Below, one piece after another: positions 6,645 through 13,051 of a DNA stretch of 13,963 nucleotides (positions within the stretch are counted from its first letter, which is position 1; each line of letters starts with the position of its first letter). The notes beneath the pieces were generated by a model. The model did not search any database. It saw only the letters and a program-made list of their open reading frames with translations, and was not told the DNA's origin. Made by a program: the position numbers and the translations under genes. This DNA comes from Candidatus Dormiibacterota bacterium (GTDB lineage: Bacteria > Chloroflexota > Dormibacteria > Aeolococcales > Aeolococcaceae): the NCBI GenBank assembly GCA_027451645.1, contig DAIDIX010000017.1:1-13963 (forward strand). The letters are read 5' to 3'.

Positions 6645-7127
6645 TCAGTTTGTGGTTGAATGCTCCACTGCCATCACGAATTGACCACTTGTTGGGTCAA
6701 CGAAGACGAGCATGTAGAGCGGATGCGCTGCGAGCTTCGACGATGGAGCATTCGGGGGAGCAGTATTGAACGCATCTGGTGGCGTGACATTCACAACCCA
6801 CATGCTCTTGCCATCCACTGCAGGGGATCCGGGGTCGGATACCTGGGCAAGTGTGGCACTCTTCACCTGGACACCAGGGAATGCTGCAAGAGCAGCTGCA
6901 GTTGCTCCTGCTGCGGACACTGCAGGAACAGGAAGAGCTGCTGATGGTGCAAAGAGATGCACATTGTCCGTTGCAAGTGTTGCTGAAGGCACACCACTGA
7001 TTGTCACTGCAGAGGCGACTGTTGCATGTGCACTGCCCATGGTTGCAGTGATGACTGCAAAAAGCGTGATGCCAGCTGCTGCCACTCCACCGGCTATGCG
7101 TGTGCGATGAGAAACTGTTCTATCCAT
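6645..7127 (-). CDS. Exported protein of unknown function, alanine-rich
   Basis: The protein has 160 residues from ATG 7127 (MDRTVSHRTR). An alternative ATG at 7151 adds eight residues but has no ribosome site; AAAGGA lies 13 bases before 7127. A signal peptide is clear: arginines in the first ten residues, a hydrophobic core at 12-31, and a likely cut after SAHA (35). The mature part has VTISGVPSATLATD, an Ala-rich low-complexity stretch (62-85), then MWVVNVTPPDAF (109-120) and YMLVFVDPTSGQFVMAVE (138-155). The last part resembles the beta-strand-turn-strand pattern of small PepSY-like modules (VDxxTGxV), but that is only a resemblance. No cysteines and no anchor, so it is probably released. 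It lies 60 bases downstream of another exported-protein gene and may share its transcript. Confidence 0.75.
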   Translation of the reverse strand: MDRTVSHRTRIAGGVAAAGITLFAVITATMGSAHATVASAVTISGVPSATLATDNVHLFAPSAALPVPAVSAAGATAAALAAFPGVQVKSATLAQVSDPGSPAVDGKSMWVVNVTPPDAFNTAPPNAPSSKLAAHPLYMLVFVDPTSGQFVMAVEHSTTN

Positions 7128-7165
7128 TGTTAAACCGTAGTCCTTTGTCATGAAATTAAAGTGTC

Positions 7166-7183
7166 GATGTGTAACATTACATC
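7166..7183. repeat. Imperfect inverted repeat between two exported-protein genes
   Basis: GATGT-GTAA (7166-7174) faces TTAC-ATC (7177-7183), with a two-base bulge. It lies just after the stop codon of the 7188-7898 gene in the minus direction. The stem is short and AT-rich; it may be a weak stem between co-transcribed genes or mean nothing. Confidence 0.25.
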
Positions 7184-7187
7184 TTCA

Positions 7188-7898
7188 TTACGCACAGTAG
7201 TTGTCATAGATCTGGTCATCTGTCGATGACATGACCATGTTCGTGAAGTACCCGCCACCTGTGTTGTTCGCATAGCCGTTGAAGACCTGCCAGCCCGTTG
7301 CATCCCACCAGTACGTGTGTGAGAAATCCTCTGGCCAGGAGCGGTTGCCAGGCATCTGGTCTGCAAGCGTGTGGATTTCACCGTAGTTCTGTGCCTGATC
7401 CGGAACCCATGAGAGCTGGCGCTGATATACAGTGTTTCCGGCAATCTGGAATGTGAAGTATGAATTTGCACCGTCATACATCGTGGTGTAGTAGGTGTAG
7501 TCACCGACTGCATACGCAGGATACAGCTGGGTCGTGTAGTTGCCTGGCGAGGTTGTGTACTCGACAAAGGAGTCCCGTGATCCGTACGCGTATTCAATCC
7601 AGCCAGCCTGTGCCCATTCATCCTGGGATGGGTTGTCAAGCATGGACCAGGCACTCACAGAGCTGTTCGGATACACCCACGGAGAATAGTTCTCGATATT
7701 TGAGTAGATGCCGCCTACCTGGCCTGCATTTCCTGTGTTGAACCAGCCATCAAAATACGAAGCGCCATTGTTGGTGCGGTTGGGATCGCACTTTGTCTGA
7801 GTCGCGCCAACAGTGGGTGCGGCAAGGACTGTAAGCGGCATGATGAGGGCACATACTGCAAGTCCTCGAGTGCACCATCGTGGTATATGAAGTCGCAT
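7188..7898 (-). CDS. Secreted aromatic-rich protein of unknown function
   Basis: The protein has 236 residues. ATG 7898 is supported by AGGAGG eight to nine bases upstream. Residues 1-32 are a signal peptide (MRLHIPRWCTRG, then a hydrophobic core, with possible cleavage near VLAA or VGA). The mature protein is unusually rich in Tyr, Trp, Asn and Gly, with many short strands implied: WVYPNSSVSAWSML, WAQAGWIEYAYG, YTYYTTMY and FQIAGNTVYQRQLSW. One cysteine is near the mature N-terminus (C37) and one is the penultimate residue (C235), so a single disulfide could close the domain. The WxQAGW pattern recalls secreted beta-sandwich proteins of actinobacteria, including those near the neprosin/DUF239 type. 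I would not assign it to a family. It has its own promoter-like sequence upstream. Confidence 0.8.
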   Translation of the reverse strand: MRLHIPRWCTRGLAVCALIMPLTVLAAPTVGATQTKCDPNRTNNGASYFDGWFNTGNAGQVGGIYSNIENYSPWVYPNSSVSAWSMLDNPSQDEWAQAGWIEYAYGSRDSFVEYTTSPGNYTTQLYPAYAVGDYTYYTTMYDGANSYFTFQIAGNTVYQRQLSWVPDQAQNYGEIHTLADQMPGNRSWPEDFSHTYWWDATGWQVFNGYANNTGGGYFTNMVMSSTDDQIYDNYCA

Positions 7899-7951
7899 TC
7901 ATCTTCCTCCTGACCTGTCCCCAGTACTGCTGGAGCCTTCCTGTGGGAGGT

Positions 7952-7980
7952 AGTATATCGGACTCGGATTAACTTCCGAA
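7952..7980 (-). promoter_or_regulatory. Promoter for the secreted protein gene at 7188-7898
   Basis: On the minus strand, TTCGGA (7980-7975) is followed by exactly 17 bases and TATACT (7957-7952). The start point would be near 7945, giving a leader of about 47 bases that includes AGGAGG. The -10 is strong and the -35 is weak. It lies right after the stop of the preceding methyltransferase gene. Confidence 0.45.
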
Positions 7981-7984
7981 AGGC

Positions 7985-8560
7985 CTAGAGGAGGTGGGGA
8001 ATGATGCGCGCGTGCGTGGCTGCGTAGCTCCGGTAAGCATCGCCAAACGTGTTGAGCAGTTCCTGTTCCTCGTACCGGATCCTGAATGCCAGTGCTATTC
8101 CCATGAAGACGAAGATGCTTGCTGCACTTCCGACATTGCCAATCAGGAATGATGTTCCGATGACAAGCAGGAGAAGCGCAGTGTACGAGGGATGCCGTAC
8201 AAACCGGTATGGCCCAGAAGTGATGACATGCTGACCTTCCTGGATTGTGATCCGGACAGTGAAGTACTTGCCAAGCGTTCGCACTGCCCAGAGCCGGAGT
8301 GCAATGCCGCATGCGAAGAAGACGATGGCAAGGAGGGAGAGCACTGGGCGCGAAAGAGGAAATCTGAGCCATGGCAGGAACGAGGCGAATGCTGCAGCAC
8401 CCAGAGCACTCAGCACGACAAGGATCGTTACAGCAGGAAGGGTGAAGTGGTCCCGAGAGTCATGGTGCTTTCCCTGGTGCGCAATGCCAAGCCAGAGTTC
8501 GAGGAGAAGTGCACATGCGAATAGGACAGTGGCTGCTGTGTGGAGGGGGGAGTGTGCCAT
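7985..8560 (-). CDS. Isoprenylcysteine carboxyl methyltransferase (ICMT)-like membrane protein
   Basis: The protein has 191 residues with four to five hydrophobic segments (about 8-26, 42-63, 72-92, 126-157). The C-terminal half shows the SAM-binding signature of the ICMT/PEMT-type membrane methyltransferases: GKYFTVRI (97-104), GPYRFVRHPSYTALLL (116-131) and RIRYEEQELLNTFGDAYRSYA (160-180). Bacterial members rarely have known substrates; they may methylate lipids, isoprenoids or small molecules, so no symbol is given. The start at ATG 8560 has no clear ribosome site, and the stop of the L,D-transpeptidase gene lies 36 bases upstream, so coupling to that gene is plausible. Confidence 0.85.
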   Translation of the reverse strand: MAHSPLHTAATVLFACALLLELWLGIAHQGKHHDSRDHFTLPAVTILVVLSALGAAAFASFLPWLRFPLSRPVLSLLAIVFFACGIALRLWAVRTLGKYFTVRITIQEGQHVITSGPYRFVRHPSYTALLLLVIGTSFLIGNVGSAASIFVFMGIALAFRIRYEEQELLNTFGDAYRSYAATHARIIPHLL

Positions 8561-8596
8561 TGCCAGTCTCAGGAGTAGTGCATCATGATTGCAGCA

Positions 8597-9814
8597 CTAT
8601 GCAGGAAGGGGAGAAGAGGTCTGGGCCTGATTCCCGTAATTGCCGTACGAGGCAAATGGCGTATTCCAGTCTCCCTCGCCATCTGAGTAGGATGCATTGA
8701 GAATCGTGTGGCTTACGATGACGAGATCTCCAACCTGGCTGAACTTGAAGAAGGTTTCCGCATCTGCAGTTGTCATGTTGACGCAGCCATGCGAGATGTT
8801 TGCCACACCGAGTTCATGGTTCCATGGTGCTGCGTGCATGAAGTATCCATCTGTCGAAATGGCTGTGTCCCAGTACACGTGCTCATAGTACGAGCCGGGC
8901 GCACCAAGAGGAATGCCGATAGAGCGGGAATCCATGAGCACGTTGTAGGTCATGCCGTATACCATGAGCGTTCCCTGGATGGTGGGATACCGAGAAGTTC
9001 CACCACTGATGGGGAAGGTATAGAGAAGTTGTCCGTTGCTGTAGACTTTTGCGTTGTCGACTCCCGGAGTCTCATCGACATAGGTGATGTGTGCAGCACC
9101 TATCGTAAATGACGAGGTCCAGTTGCCAAGTCCGTAGTAGCCGTTGCCAGCATCGACTCCATCGAGGTGGGCACTTATGACGACATGTGTTCCAGGAGTC
9201 CAGTAGTTTTCTGGCCGCCAGTGGACATCCCACGGCGTGACCCATCTCCAGGCTCCGACCATTGGTGTGGATGTCTCGATCGTGATATGGCTCGTGATGC
9301 CAGCCTTCAGATTGTCAGGAATTGACGTGTTGAAGTGGAGCATGATGACCATGCCTATTCCCACGGTTGCACCATTGACAGGTGTTACTCCAGTGAGGAG
9401 CCGCTTCGGTGGAGTGAGCGTTGTGAAGGTTTCCGTCTTCGTGGTGATATCACCGGCAGGATTTGTTGCAGAAGCCTCGAGCAGATAGGTGGTTGTGGGT
9501 GCAAGGGTACCTGTTGATGTCCATACAGTGTTGTTCGCATTGACGGAGCCAGGCACTGGAGATGTCTCCTGACCCTTTATGGAGAGATAAACATGGTCGA
9601 TTGTTCCATGCGTAGCTGTGACAGTTACTGGAGCATCGAGCTGCACATTTGTGGCATTGCTTGGAAGGCTTATTGCAAGCGACGGTCGAGCAAGAGACCC
9701 CACAGTCTGAACAGCGACTCCACCACTCAGGAGCGTTGTGCTGCACCCTGAGAGCATGGTCGCTGCTGCAATTCCCAGAAGGCAAAGCCTACCGAAAGAG
9801 CGGCTTCGCTGCAT
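8597..9814 (-). CDS. L,D-transpeptidase lipoprotein with Ig-like domains (YkuD catalytic domain)
   Basis: This enzyme makes 3-3 crosslinks in peptidoglycan or attaches proteins to it. The start chosen is ATG 9814, with GATGAGGGTG upstream, giving 405 residues; the frame is open to 9925 but earlier ATGs have no ribosome site and would bury the signal peptide. MQRSRSFGRLCLL leads a lipoprotein signal with lipobox LSGC (21-24), so Cys24 should be lipidated. Residues of about 45-135 and 136-240 look like two Ig-like domains, the second starting LLTGVTPVNGATVG as in mycobacterial Ldt enzymes. The YkuD domain spans roughly 242-368, with H327 and the motif SHGCVN (341-346), C344 being the nucleophile. 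A Gly/Asn/Ser-rich tail of about 35 residues follows. The domain layout fits LdtMt2-type enzymes. Confidence 0.94.
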   Translation of the reverse strand: MQRSRSFGRLCLLGIAAATMLSGCSTTLLSGGVAVQTVGSLARPSLAISLPSNATNVQLDAPVTVTATHGTIDHVYLSIKGQETSPVPGSVNANNTVWTSTGTLAPTTTYLLEASATNPAGDITTKTETFTTLTPPKRLLTGVTPVNGATVGIGMVIMLHFNTSIPDNLKAGITSHITIETSTPMVGAWRWVTPWDVHWRPENYWTPGTHVVISAHLDGVDAGNGYYGLGNWTSSFTIGAAHITYVDETPGVDNAKVYSNGQLLYTFPISGGTSRYPTIQGTLMVYGMTYNVLMDSRSIGIPLGAPGSYYEHVYWDTAISTDGYFMHAAPWNHELGVANISHGCVNMTTADAETFFKFSQVGDLVIVSHTILNASYSDGEGDWNTPFASYGNYGNQAQTSSPLPA

Positions 9815-9957
9815 GTTCACCCTCATCGTGTTCATATCGTACCATGCACGGCGAGGCGATGTCTCACGAGTGGATGTCGCGTGGACTGCATTTTTCGGGA
9901 ATGCCGTAGAATGGTTGGGAGGCACTGCAGCAGTGCTTTGGCCGTTATCGACACTGA

Positions 9958-10030
9958 GGGCGATGGAGCTCGTCCAGGCCGCATTTTGCTAATGGCTCCT
10001 GCGATGGTCATGCACAGCATGAGGCAGGAG
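9958..10030 (+). promoter_or_regulatory. Fluoride riboswitch (crcB motif) with ribosome-site-sequestering expression platform
   Basis: Helix P1 is GGGCG (9958-9962) with CGTCC (9971-9975, one G-U). Its loop carries GATGGAGC, where GGAGC (9965-9969) pairs perfectly with GCTCC (9995-9999), giving the fluoride-aptamer pseudoknot. A short GCA/TGC hairpin (9981-9989) and the conserved TAATGGCTCCT (9990-10000) lie between. This order matches the known fluoride aptamer. CTCCTGC (9996-10002) is also exactly complementary to GCAGGAG (10024-10030), the Shine-Dalgarno of the channel gene. An inner stem TCATGC-ACA-GCATGA (10008-10022) would bring them together. So fluoride binding should hold the strand in the pseudoknot and free the ribosome site; without fluoride the site is covered. 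The function of the downstream gene agrees. Confidence 0.85.
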
Positions 10031-10037
10031 GTGTCGT

Positions 10038-10412
10038 GTGCGGCTTGCAATAGCAGTGATGATTGCTGGTGGATTCGGGACACTTGTCAGATACTGGGTC
10101 GATGGCCTTGTCTCGAGCCATTTTGGAACGCAGTTTCCCATTGGAATATTCATCATCAACGTTGTCGGTGCATTCCTTCTCGGGTTCTGCTTCACGTTTC
10201 TCACTGACCGGCTCGTTCTCGATGCCTGGATGCGTTTCGCTATCACGACGGGATTCATTGGTGCATTCACCACGTTTTCGACCATGACATTCAACACAGC
10301 ACAGATGCTCTCGAGTGGCAACATCGGCTTCGCTGTGGTGAACAGTCTGGGAAGCGTGTGCTGTGGGATCATTGCATCATACAGTGGAATTGTTCTCGGG
10401 AGGATCGTGTAA
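10038..10412 (+). CDS. crcB: Fluoride channel Fluc/CrcB
   Basis: Fluc/CrcB is a small dual-topology dimeric channel that lets fluoride leave the cytoplasm. It has 124 residues and four membrane helices (about 3-21, 33-55, 65-85, 97-119). Family motifs are GGFGTLVRYW (11-20), PIGIFIINVVGAFLLGF with Asn41 (34-50), TGFIGAFTTFST (71-82) with the phenylalanines expected in the pore, and a final VNSLGS segment (101-106). The start is GTG 10038, six to seven bases after AGGAG of GCAGGAGG. A GTG at 10036 is in another frame. A fluoride riboswitch lies directly upstream, and a DUF190 gene starts at the base after the stop. It is read away from the L,D-transpeptidase gene. Confidence 0.95.
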   Translation: MRLAIAVMIAGGFGTLVRYWVDGLVSSHFGTQFPIGIFIINVVGAFLLGFCFTFLTDRLVLDAWMRFAITTGFIGAFTTFSTMTFNTAQMLSSGNIGFAVVNSLGSVCCGIIASYSGIVLGRIV

Positions 10413-10784
10413 ATGGCGCTTGAAGGGAGCGGATCCCTGCTCCGCATCTTCATCGGTGAAGGGGACAGATGGCATGGACGACCACTGTATCAGGCACTTG
10501 TTGAGGAACTCAGGAAGAGGGGAACTGCAGGTGCAACGGTGCTCCGCGGAATTGAGGGCTTTGGTGCACATTCCCGGCTTCACACAACCCGCATACTCAG
10601 GCTCAGTGCTGACCTACCAATCGTTGTTGAAGTGATTGACACGGATGCGAAGATCGATGCACTCCTTCCTCTCATAGACGAGATGGTGAATGACGGCATG
10701 GTAACCCGCGAAAAGGTGACCATTCTCTCGTATCGGGGCAAGGGCAATGCTGTTCCTCCCGAGGATGGGGGAAGCAAGGAGTAG
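10413..10784 (+). CDS. DUF190 family protein, in the crcB operon
   Basis: The protein has 123 residues, matching DUF190: LLRIFIGEGDRWHGRPLYQALVEELRKRG (9-37), AGATVLRGIEGFG (39-51), LSADLPIVVEVID (64-76) and VTREKVTILSYRG (97-109). DUF190 domains have a small ferredoxin-like fold resembling PII signal proteins and are often encoded beside CrcB. The molecular role is not known; regulation or support of fluoride export is an inference. ATG 10413 abuts the crcB stop with no gap, and GGGAGGA lies about 10 bases before it, so the two are co-translated. The final 14 residues are acidic and charged. Its stop codon forms part of a hairpin with the stop of the opposing thiolase gene. Confidence 0.93.
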   Translation: MALEGSGSLLRIFIGEGDRWHGRPLYQALVEELRKRGTAGATVLRGIEGFGAHSRLHTTRILRLSADLPIVVEVIDTDAKIDALLPLIDEMVNDGMVTREKVTILSYRGKGNAVPPEDGGSKE

Positions 10785-10804
10785 CAGCAGCCTGTGCTGC
10801 CTAC
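10781..10804. terminator. Candidate bidirectional terminator hairpin containing both stop codons
   Basis: GTAGCAGCA (10781-10789) pairs with TGCTG-C-CTAC (10795-10804) with a single bulged C and a five-base loop. The TAG stop of the DUF190 gene (10782-10784) pairs with the CTA that is the thiolase stop (10801-10803). It is the only spacer between two convergent genes. No T-run follows, so factor-independent termination is not assured. Confidence 0.45.
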
Positions 10805-11967
10805 AGTCGTTCGACAATCATGGCCATGCCCATGCCGCCACCCACACAGAGGGTAGCGAGTCCAAGGTGCTTGTCCCGCTCGTGGAGACTCCGGACGAGT
10901 GTTCCGATGAGTCTGGCTCCAGTCATGCCAAAGGGATGTCCTAGCGCAATCGCACCTCCATGGACATTGAACCTGTCATCATCGAACGGGTCGATGCCAA
11001 GTGCGCGTGTTGAGGGAATGATCTGAGCTGCAAAGGCCTCGTTCATCTCGACAAGGTCAATGTCATCAATGGACATGTGGGCTGCCTCAAGTGCCCTGCG
11101 GCTCGACTCCACTGGGCCAAGTCCCATGTACTCGGGTTCAAGCTGGCTGAGTCCAGTAGCTACGATACGGGCGAGCGGAGTGAGACCCAGAGAGGTGGCT
11201 CGTTCGCGGGACATGACAACGAGAGCAGCAGCACCATCATTGAGAGGGCATGAGTTTCCTGCAGTGACAAGTCCATCCTCCAGGAATGCTGGTTTCAGAG
11301 CTGCAAGTCCGTCGAGTGTTGTCGATGGACGGGGTCCGTCATCCTTTGTCACTGGTGTTCCATCAGCGCGGGATACGGGGATGATCTCGCCCTCATAGAA
11401 TCCTGCATCAATGGCCCTGGCTGTGCGCTGCTGGCTCCTGAGCGCGTATGCATCCATCTCTTCTCTCGTGACATGCTCCCGCTTCGCAACATTCTCCGCT
11501 GTATTCCCCATTGCGATGTAGATGTCGGGATAGCGGGCCTCGTTTCCTGGTTTGAGAAGAGGATTCTGTGCCTCAGGTGGATCAGTGAATCCTGCTCCGT
11601 AGCGGCTCACGCATTCAACGCCTGCAATGATGAAGCATGACCCCTCACCTGCTGCAATTGCATGAAAGGCCATGCGTGTTGCCTGGAGGGAGGAGGCACA
11701 GTACCGGGTTATGGTCGTGCCAGGTGCATCGAGCCTGCTGAGAATGCTGATGATGCGTCCAAGATTGAAGCCCTGCTCTCCGCCTGGGAGTCCACAGCCA
11801 CAGATGAGGTCATCGATGCCGCCTGATCGCACCTCATTGGGCAGAGCTCCAAGTACGTGGTCCACGACGCGGGAGGCGAGTTCATCGGGCCTGATGTCGA
11901 TGAGGGAACCCTTGAAGGCCCGTCCAATTGGGGAGCGTCCATACGCAACGATCACTGCATCAGACAT
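10801..11967 (-). CDS. Thiolase (acetyl-CoA C-acyltransferase)
   Basis: Thiolases join or cleave acyl-CoA and acetyl-CoA. This one has 388 residues from ATG 11967 (MSDAVIVAYGRSPIGRAFKG), with AGGAGT about eight bases upstream; the open frame to 12069 lacks a good start. All catalytic motifs are present: nucleophile C90 in RYCASSLQATR, NEAFA (309-313), H344 in GGAIALGHPFGMTGAR and C374 in CVGGGMGMA. The sequence looks closest to degradative FadA-type enzymes with AENVAKREHVTREEMDAYALRSQQ (about 157-180), but biosynthetic acetoacetyl-CoA thiolase cannot be excluded. It stands alone, with no hydratase or dehydrogenase next to it in the window, so pathway context is missing. Confidence 0.92.
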   Translation of the reverse strand: MSDAVIVAYGRSPIGRAFKGSLIDIRPDELASRVVDHVLGALPNEVRSGGIDDLICGCGLPGGEQGFNLGRIISILSRLDAPGTTITRYCASSLQATRMAFHAIAAGEGSCFIIAGVECVSRYGAGFTDPPEAQNPLLKPGNEARYPDIYIAMGNTAENVAKREHVTREEMDAYALRSQQRTARAIDAGFYEGEIIPVSRADGTPVTKDDGPRPSTTLDGLAALKPAFLEDGLVTAGNSCPLNDGAAALVVMSRERATSLGLTPLARIVATGLSQLEPEYMGLGPVESSRRALEAAHMSIDDIDLVEMNEAFAAQIIPSTRALGIDPFDDDRFNVHGGAIALGHPFGMTGARLIGTLVRSLHERDKHLGLATLCVGGGMGMAMIVERL

Positions 11968-12053
11968 CTGTGCAACTCCTGTCAGTACGTGTGTGGGGAA
12001 GGAGAGTAGTCTCCGTACACTGAGAACGATACTCCAAGGAGAATCGAACTGGA

Positions 12054-12073
12054 GCAGATGGCTAGCCATCTGC
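12054..12073. promoter_or_regulatory. Perfect 20-bp palindrome, probable operator
   Basis: The half-site GCAGATGGCT is followed directly by its exact reverse complement. It lies about 87 bases upstream of the thiolase start and 222 bases upstream of ftsE. A gapless palindrome of this size fits a dimeric repressor such as a TetR-family regulator of lipid genes. As RNA it would form an eight-base-pair stem with a CTAG loop. No regulator gene is present in the window. Confidence 0.5.
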
Positions 12074-12219
12074 CGCTTGCTCCGTATCCAGCGTGTGCAA
12101 TGAGTGTGAGATCAGCGAAAATCGCAGTCCTGCGCTATACTGTTGCAATCGCTGCCGGTTTCCTGGCACAGCAACTACCCACAACGAATCATCCCACACG
12201 TGCACGAAACCCTCCCCAG

Positions 12220-12263
12220 TGGTACCCTCCGCAATCACGGCCATGAGGCAGGAGCGAGTACCA
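12220..12263 (+). promoter_or_regulatory. Hairpin in the ftsE leader
   Basis: TGGTAC-CCTCC (12220-12230) can pair with GGAG-CGA-GTACCA (12251-12263), leaving a 20-base loop and a three-base bulge. It ends 17 bases before the AGGAG ribosome site of ftsE. A role in leader stability or translation is possible; nothing else links it to a known element. Confidence 0.3.
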
Positions 12264-12295
12264 TAGAAGACGTACAGCATAGGAGATCACTCGGA

Positions 12296-13051
12296 ATGTC
12301 AACCGTGGCTACTCCTCGACAGGCACTTGCTGCTGATCCATCACTCCGTCCAGTAGTGAGCTTTCATGGAGTGAACAAGACCTACCCGAACGGTACATCA
12401 GCCCTCCGGGGAGTGGATCTTGCCATCTACCAGAAGGACTTCGTCTTTCTGGTAGGTGCGTCAGGTGCAGGCAAGTCGTCACTCATCCGTCTCCTCATCA
12501 GGGAGGAGTCAGCAACGAATGGACGGATCTTCGTGGATGGCCAGGAAGTAACCCGTCTGCCACGTCGGAAGCTCCCACGTCTCCGGAGGAAATTTGGCAT
12601 CGTCTTCCAGGACTTCAAACTCCTTCCGCAGCTCACAGTCGCCCAGAATGTTGCCTTCGCTCTCCAGGTCACAAGACCCGGCATCCGTCACCTGAAGGAA
12701 CGTGTTGAAGAAACCCTCTGGATTGTTGGTCTTGAGGAGAAACTCAACAAGTTTCCAAACCAGCTCAGTGGCGGAGAACAGCAGCGCGTCGCCATTGCTC
12801 GTGCACTTGTGCACCGTCCGATGATCTTCCTTGCTGATGAGCCTACAGGCAATCTTGATCCTGACACCTCATGGGGAATTGTCCAGCTGCTGCTGCAGAT
12901 CAATCACAGGGGAACGACTGTCATCATGGCTACGCACAACCGTGAAATCGTCGACCTCGTGCGGAAGCGTGTCATAGCGATAGAGAAGGGCAAAGTCGTC
13001 CGGGATGAGCAGGAGGGCCAGTACCTCAAGGAAGGGGAGGCAACACTGTGA
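12296..13051 (+). CDS. ftsE: Cell division ATP-binding protein FtsE
   Basis: FtsE is the cytoplasmic ATPase of the FtsEX complex, which activates peptidoglycan hydrolases during division. The protein has 251 residues. Walker A is GASGAGKSS (54-62), the Q-loop glutamine is Q105 in GIVFQDFKLLPQLTV, the ABC signature is LSGGEQ (157-162), Walker B is IFLADE (177-182) followed by PTGNLD, and the H-loop is MATHN (211-215). ATG 12296 has AGGAG ten bases upstream. The first 20 residues (MSTVATPRQALAADPSLRPV) precede the usual FtsE beginning (VSFHGVNKTYP), so the protein has an extra N-terminal tail. Its stop overlaps the ftsX start (GTGA). Confidence 0.95.
   Translation: MSTVATPRQALAADPSLRPVVSFHGVNKTYPNGTSALRGVDLAIYQKDFVFLVGASGAGKSSLIRLLIREESATNGRIFVDGQEVTRLPRRKLPRLRRKFGIVFQDFKLLPQLTVAQNVAFALQVTRPGIRHLKERVEETLWIVGLEEKLNKFPNQLSGGEQQRVAIARALVHRPMIFLADEPTGNLDPDTSWGIVQLLLQINHRGTTVIMATHNREIVDLVRKRVIAIEKGKVVRDEQEGQYLKEGEATL

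Larger units (their letters stand above)
11968..12295. other. Intergenic region between divergent thiolase and ftsE genes
   Basis: These 328 bases have no gene I can support. They contain a hairpin GGAGA-GTAG-TCTCC (12001-12014) in the thiolase leader, a perfect 20-bp palindrome (12054-12073), a TATACT hexamer (12136-12141) that could be a -10 for ftsE but lacks a matching -35, and a leader hairpin (12220-12263) before ftsE. The stretch 12028-12091 has several GGAG/CTCC repeats able to fold in more than one way. Confidence 0.6.

Noticed and set aside
9921..9938. GCACTGC-A-GCAGTGC dyad followed by TTT upstream of the fluoride riboswitch
   Set aside because: The loop is too small for the full stem, the T-run is three bases, and no gene ends in this direction, so it is not called a terminator.
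12028..12091. Possible tRNA or similar RNA on the minus strand, with GTTCGATTC and GATAC/GTATC ends
   Set aside because: GTTCGATTC looks like a T-loop, but its stem has only two good pairs, the end-to-end span is about 61 bases, the outer helix has five pairs, and no seven-base anticodon loop fits the palindrome.
12241..12263. CATGAGGCAGGAG shared by the ftsE leader and the crcB ribosome site (10018-10030)
   Set aside because: A 13-base match between two sites in 14 kb can occur by chance, and in the ftsE leader no start codon follows at a proper distance.
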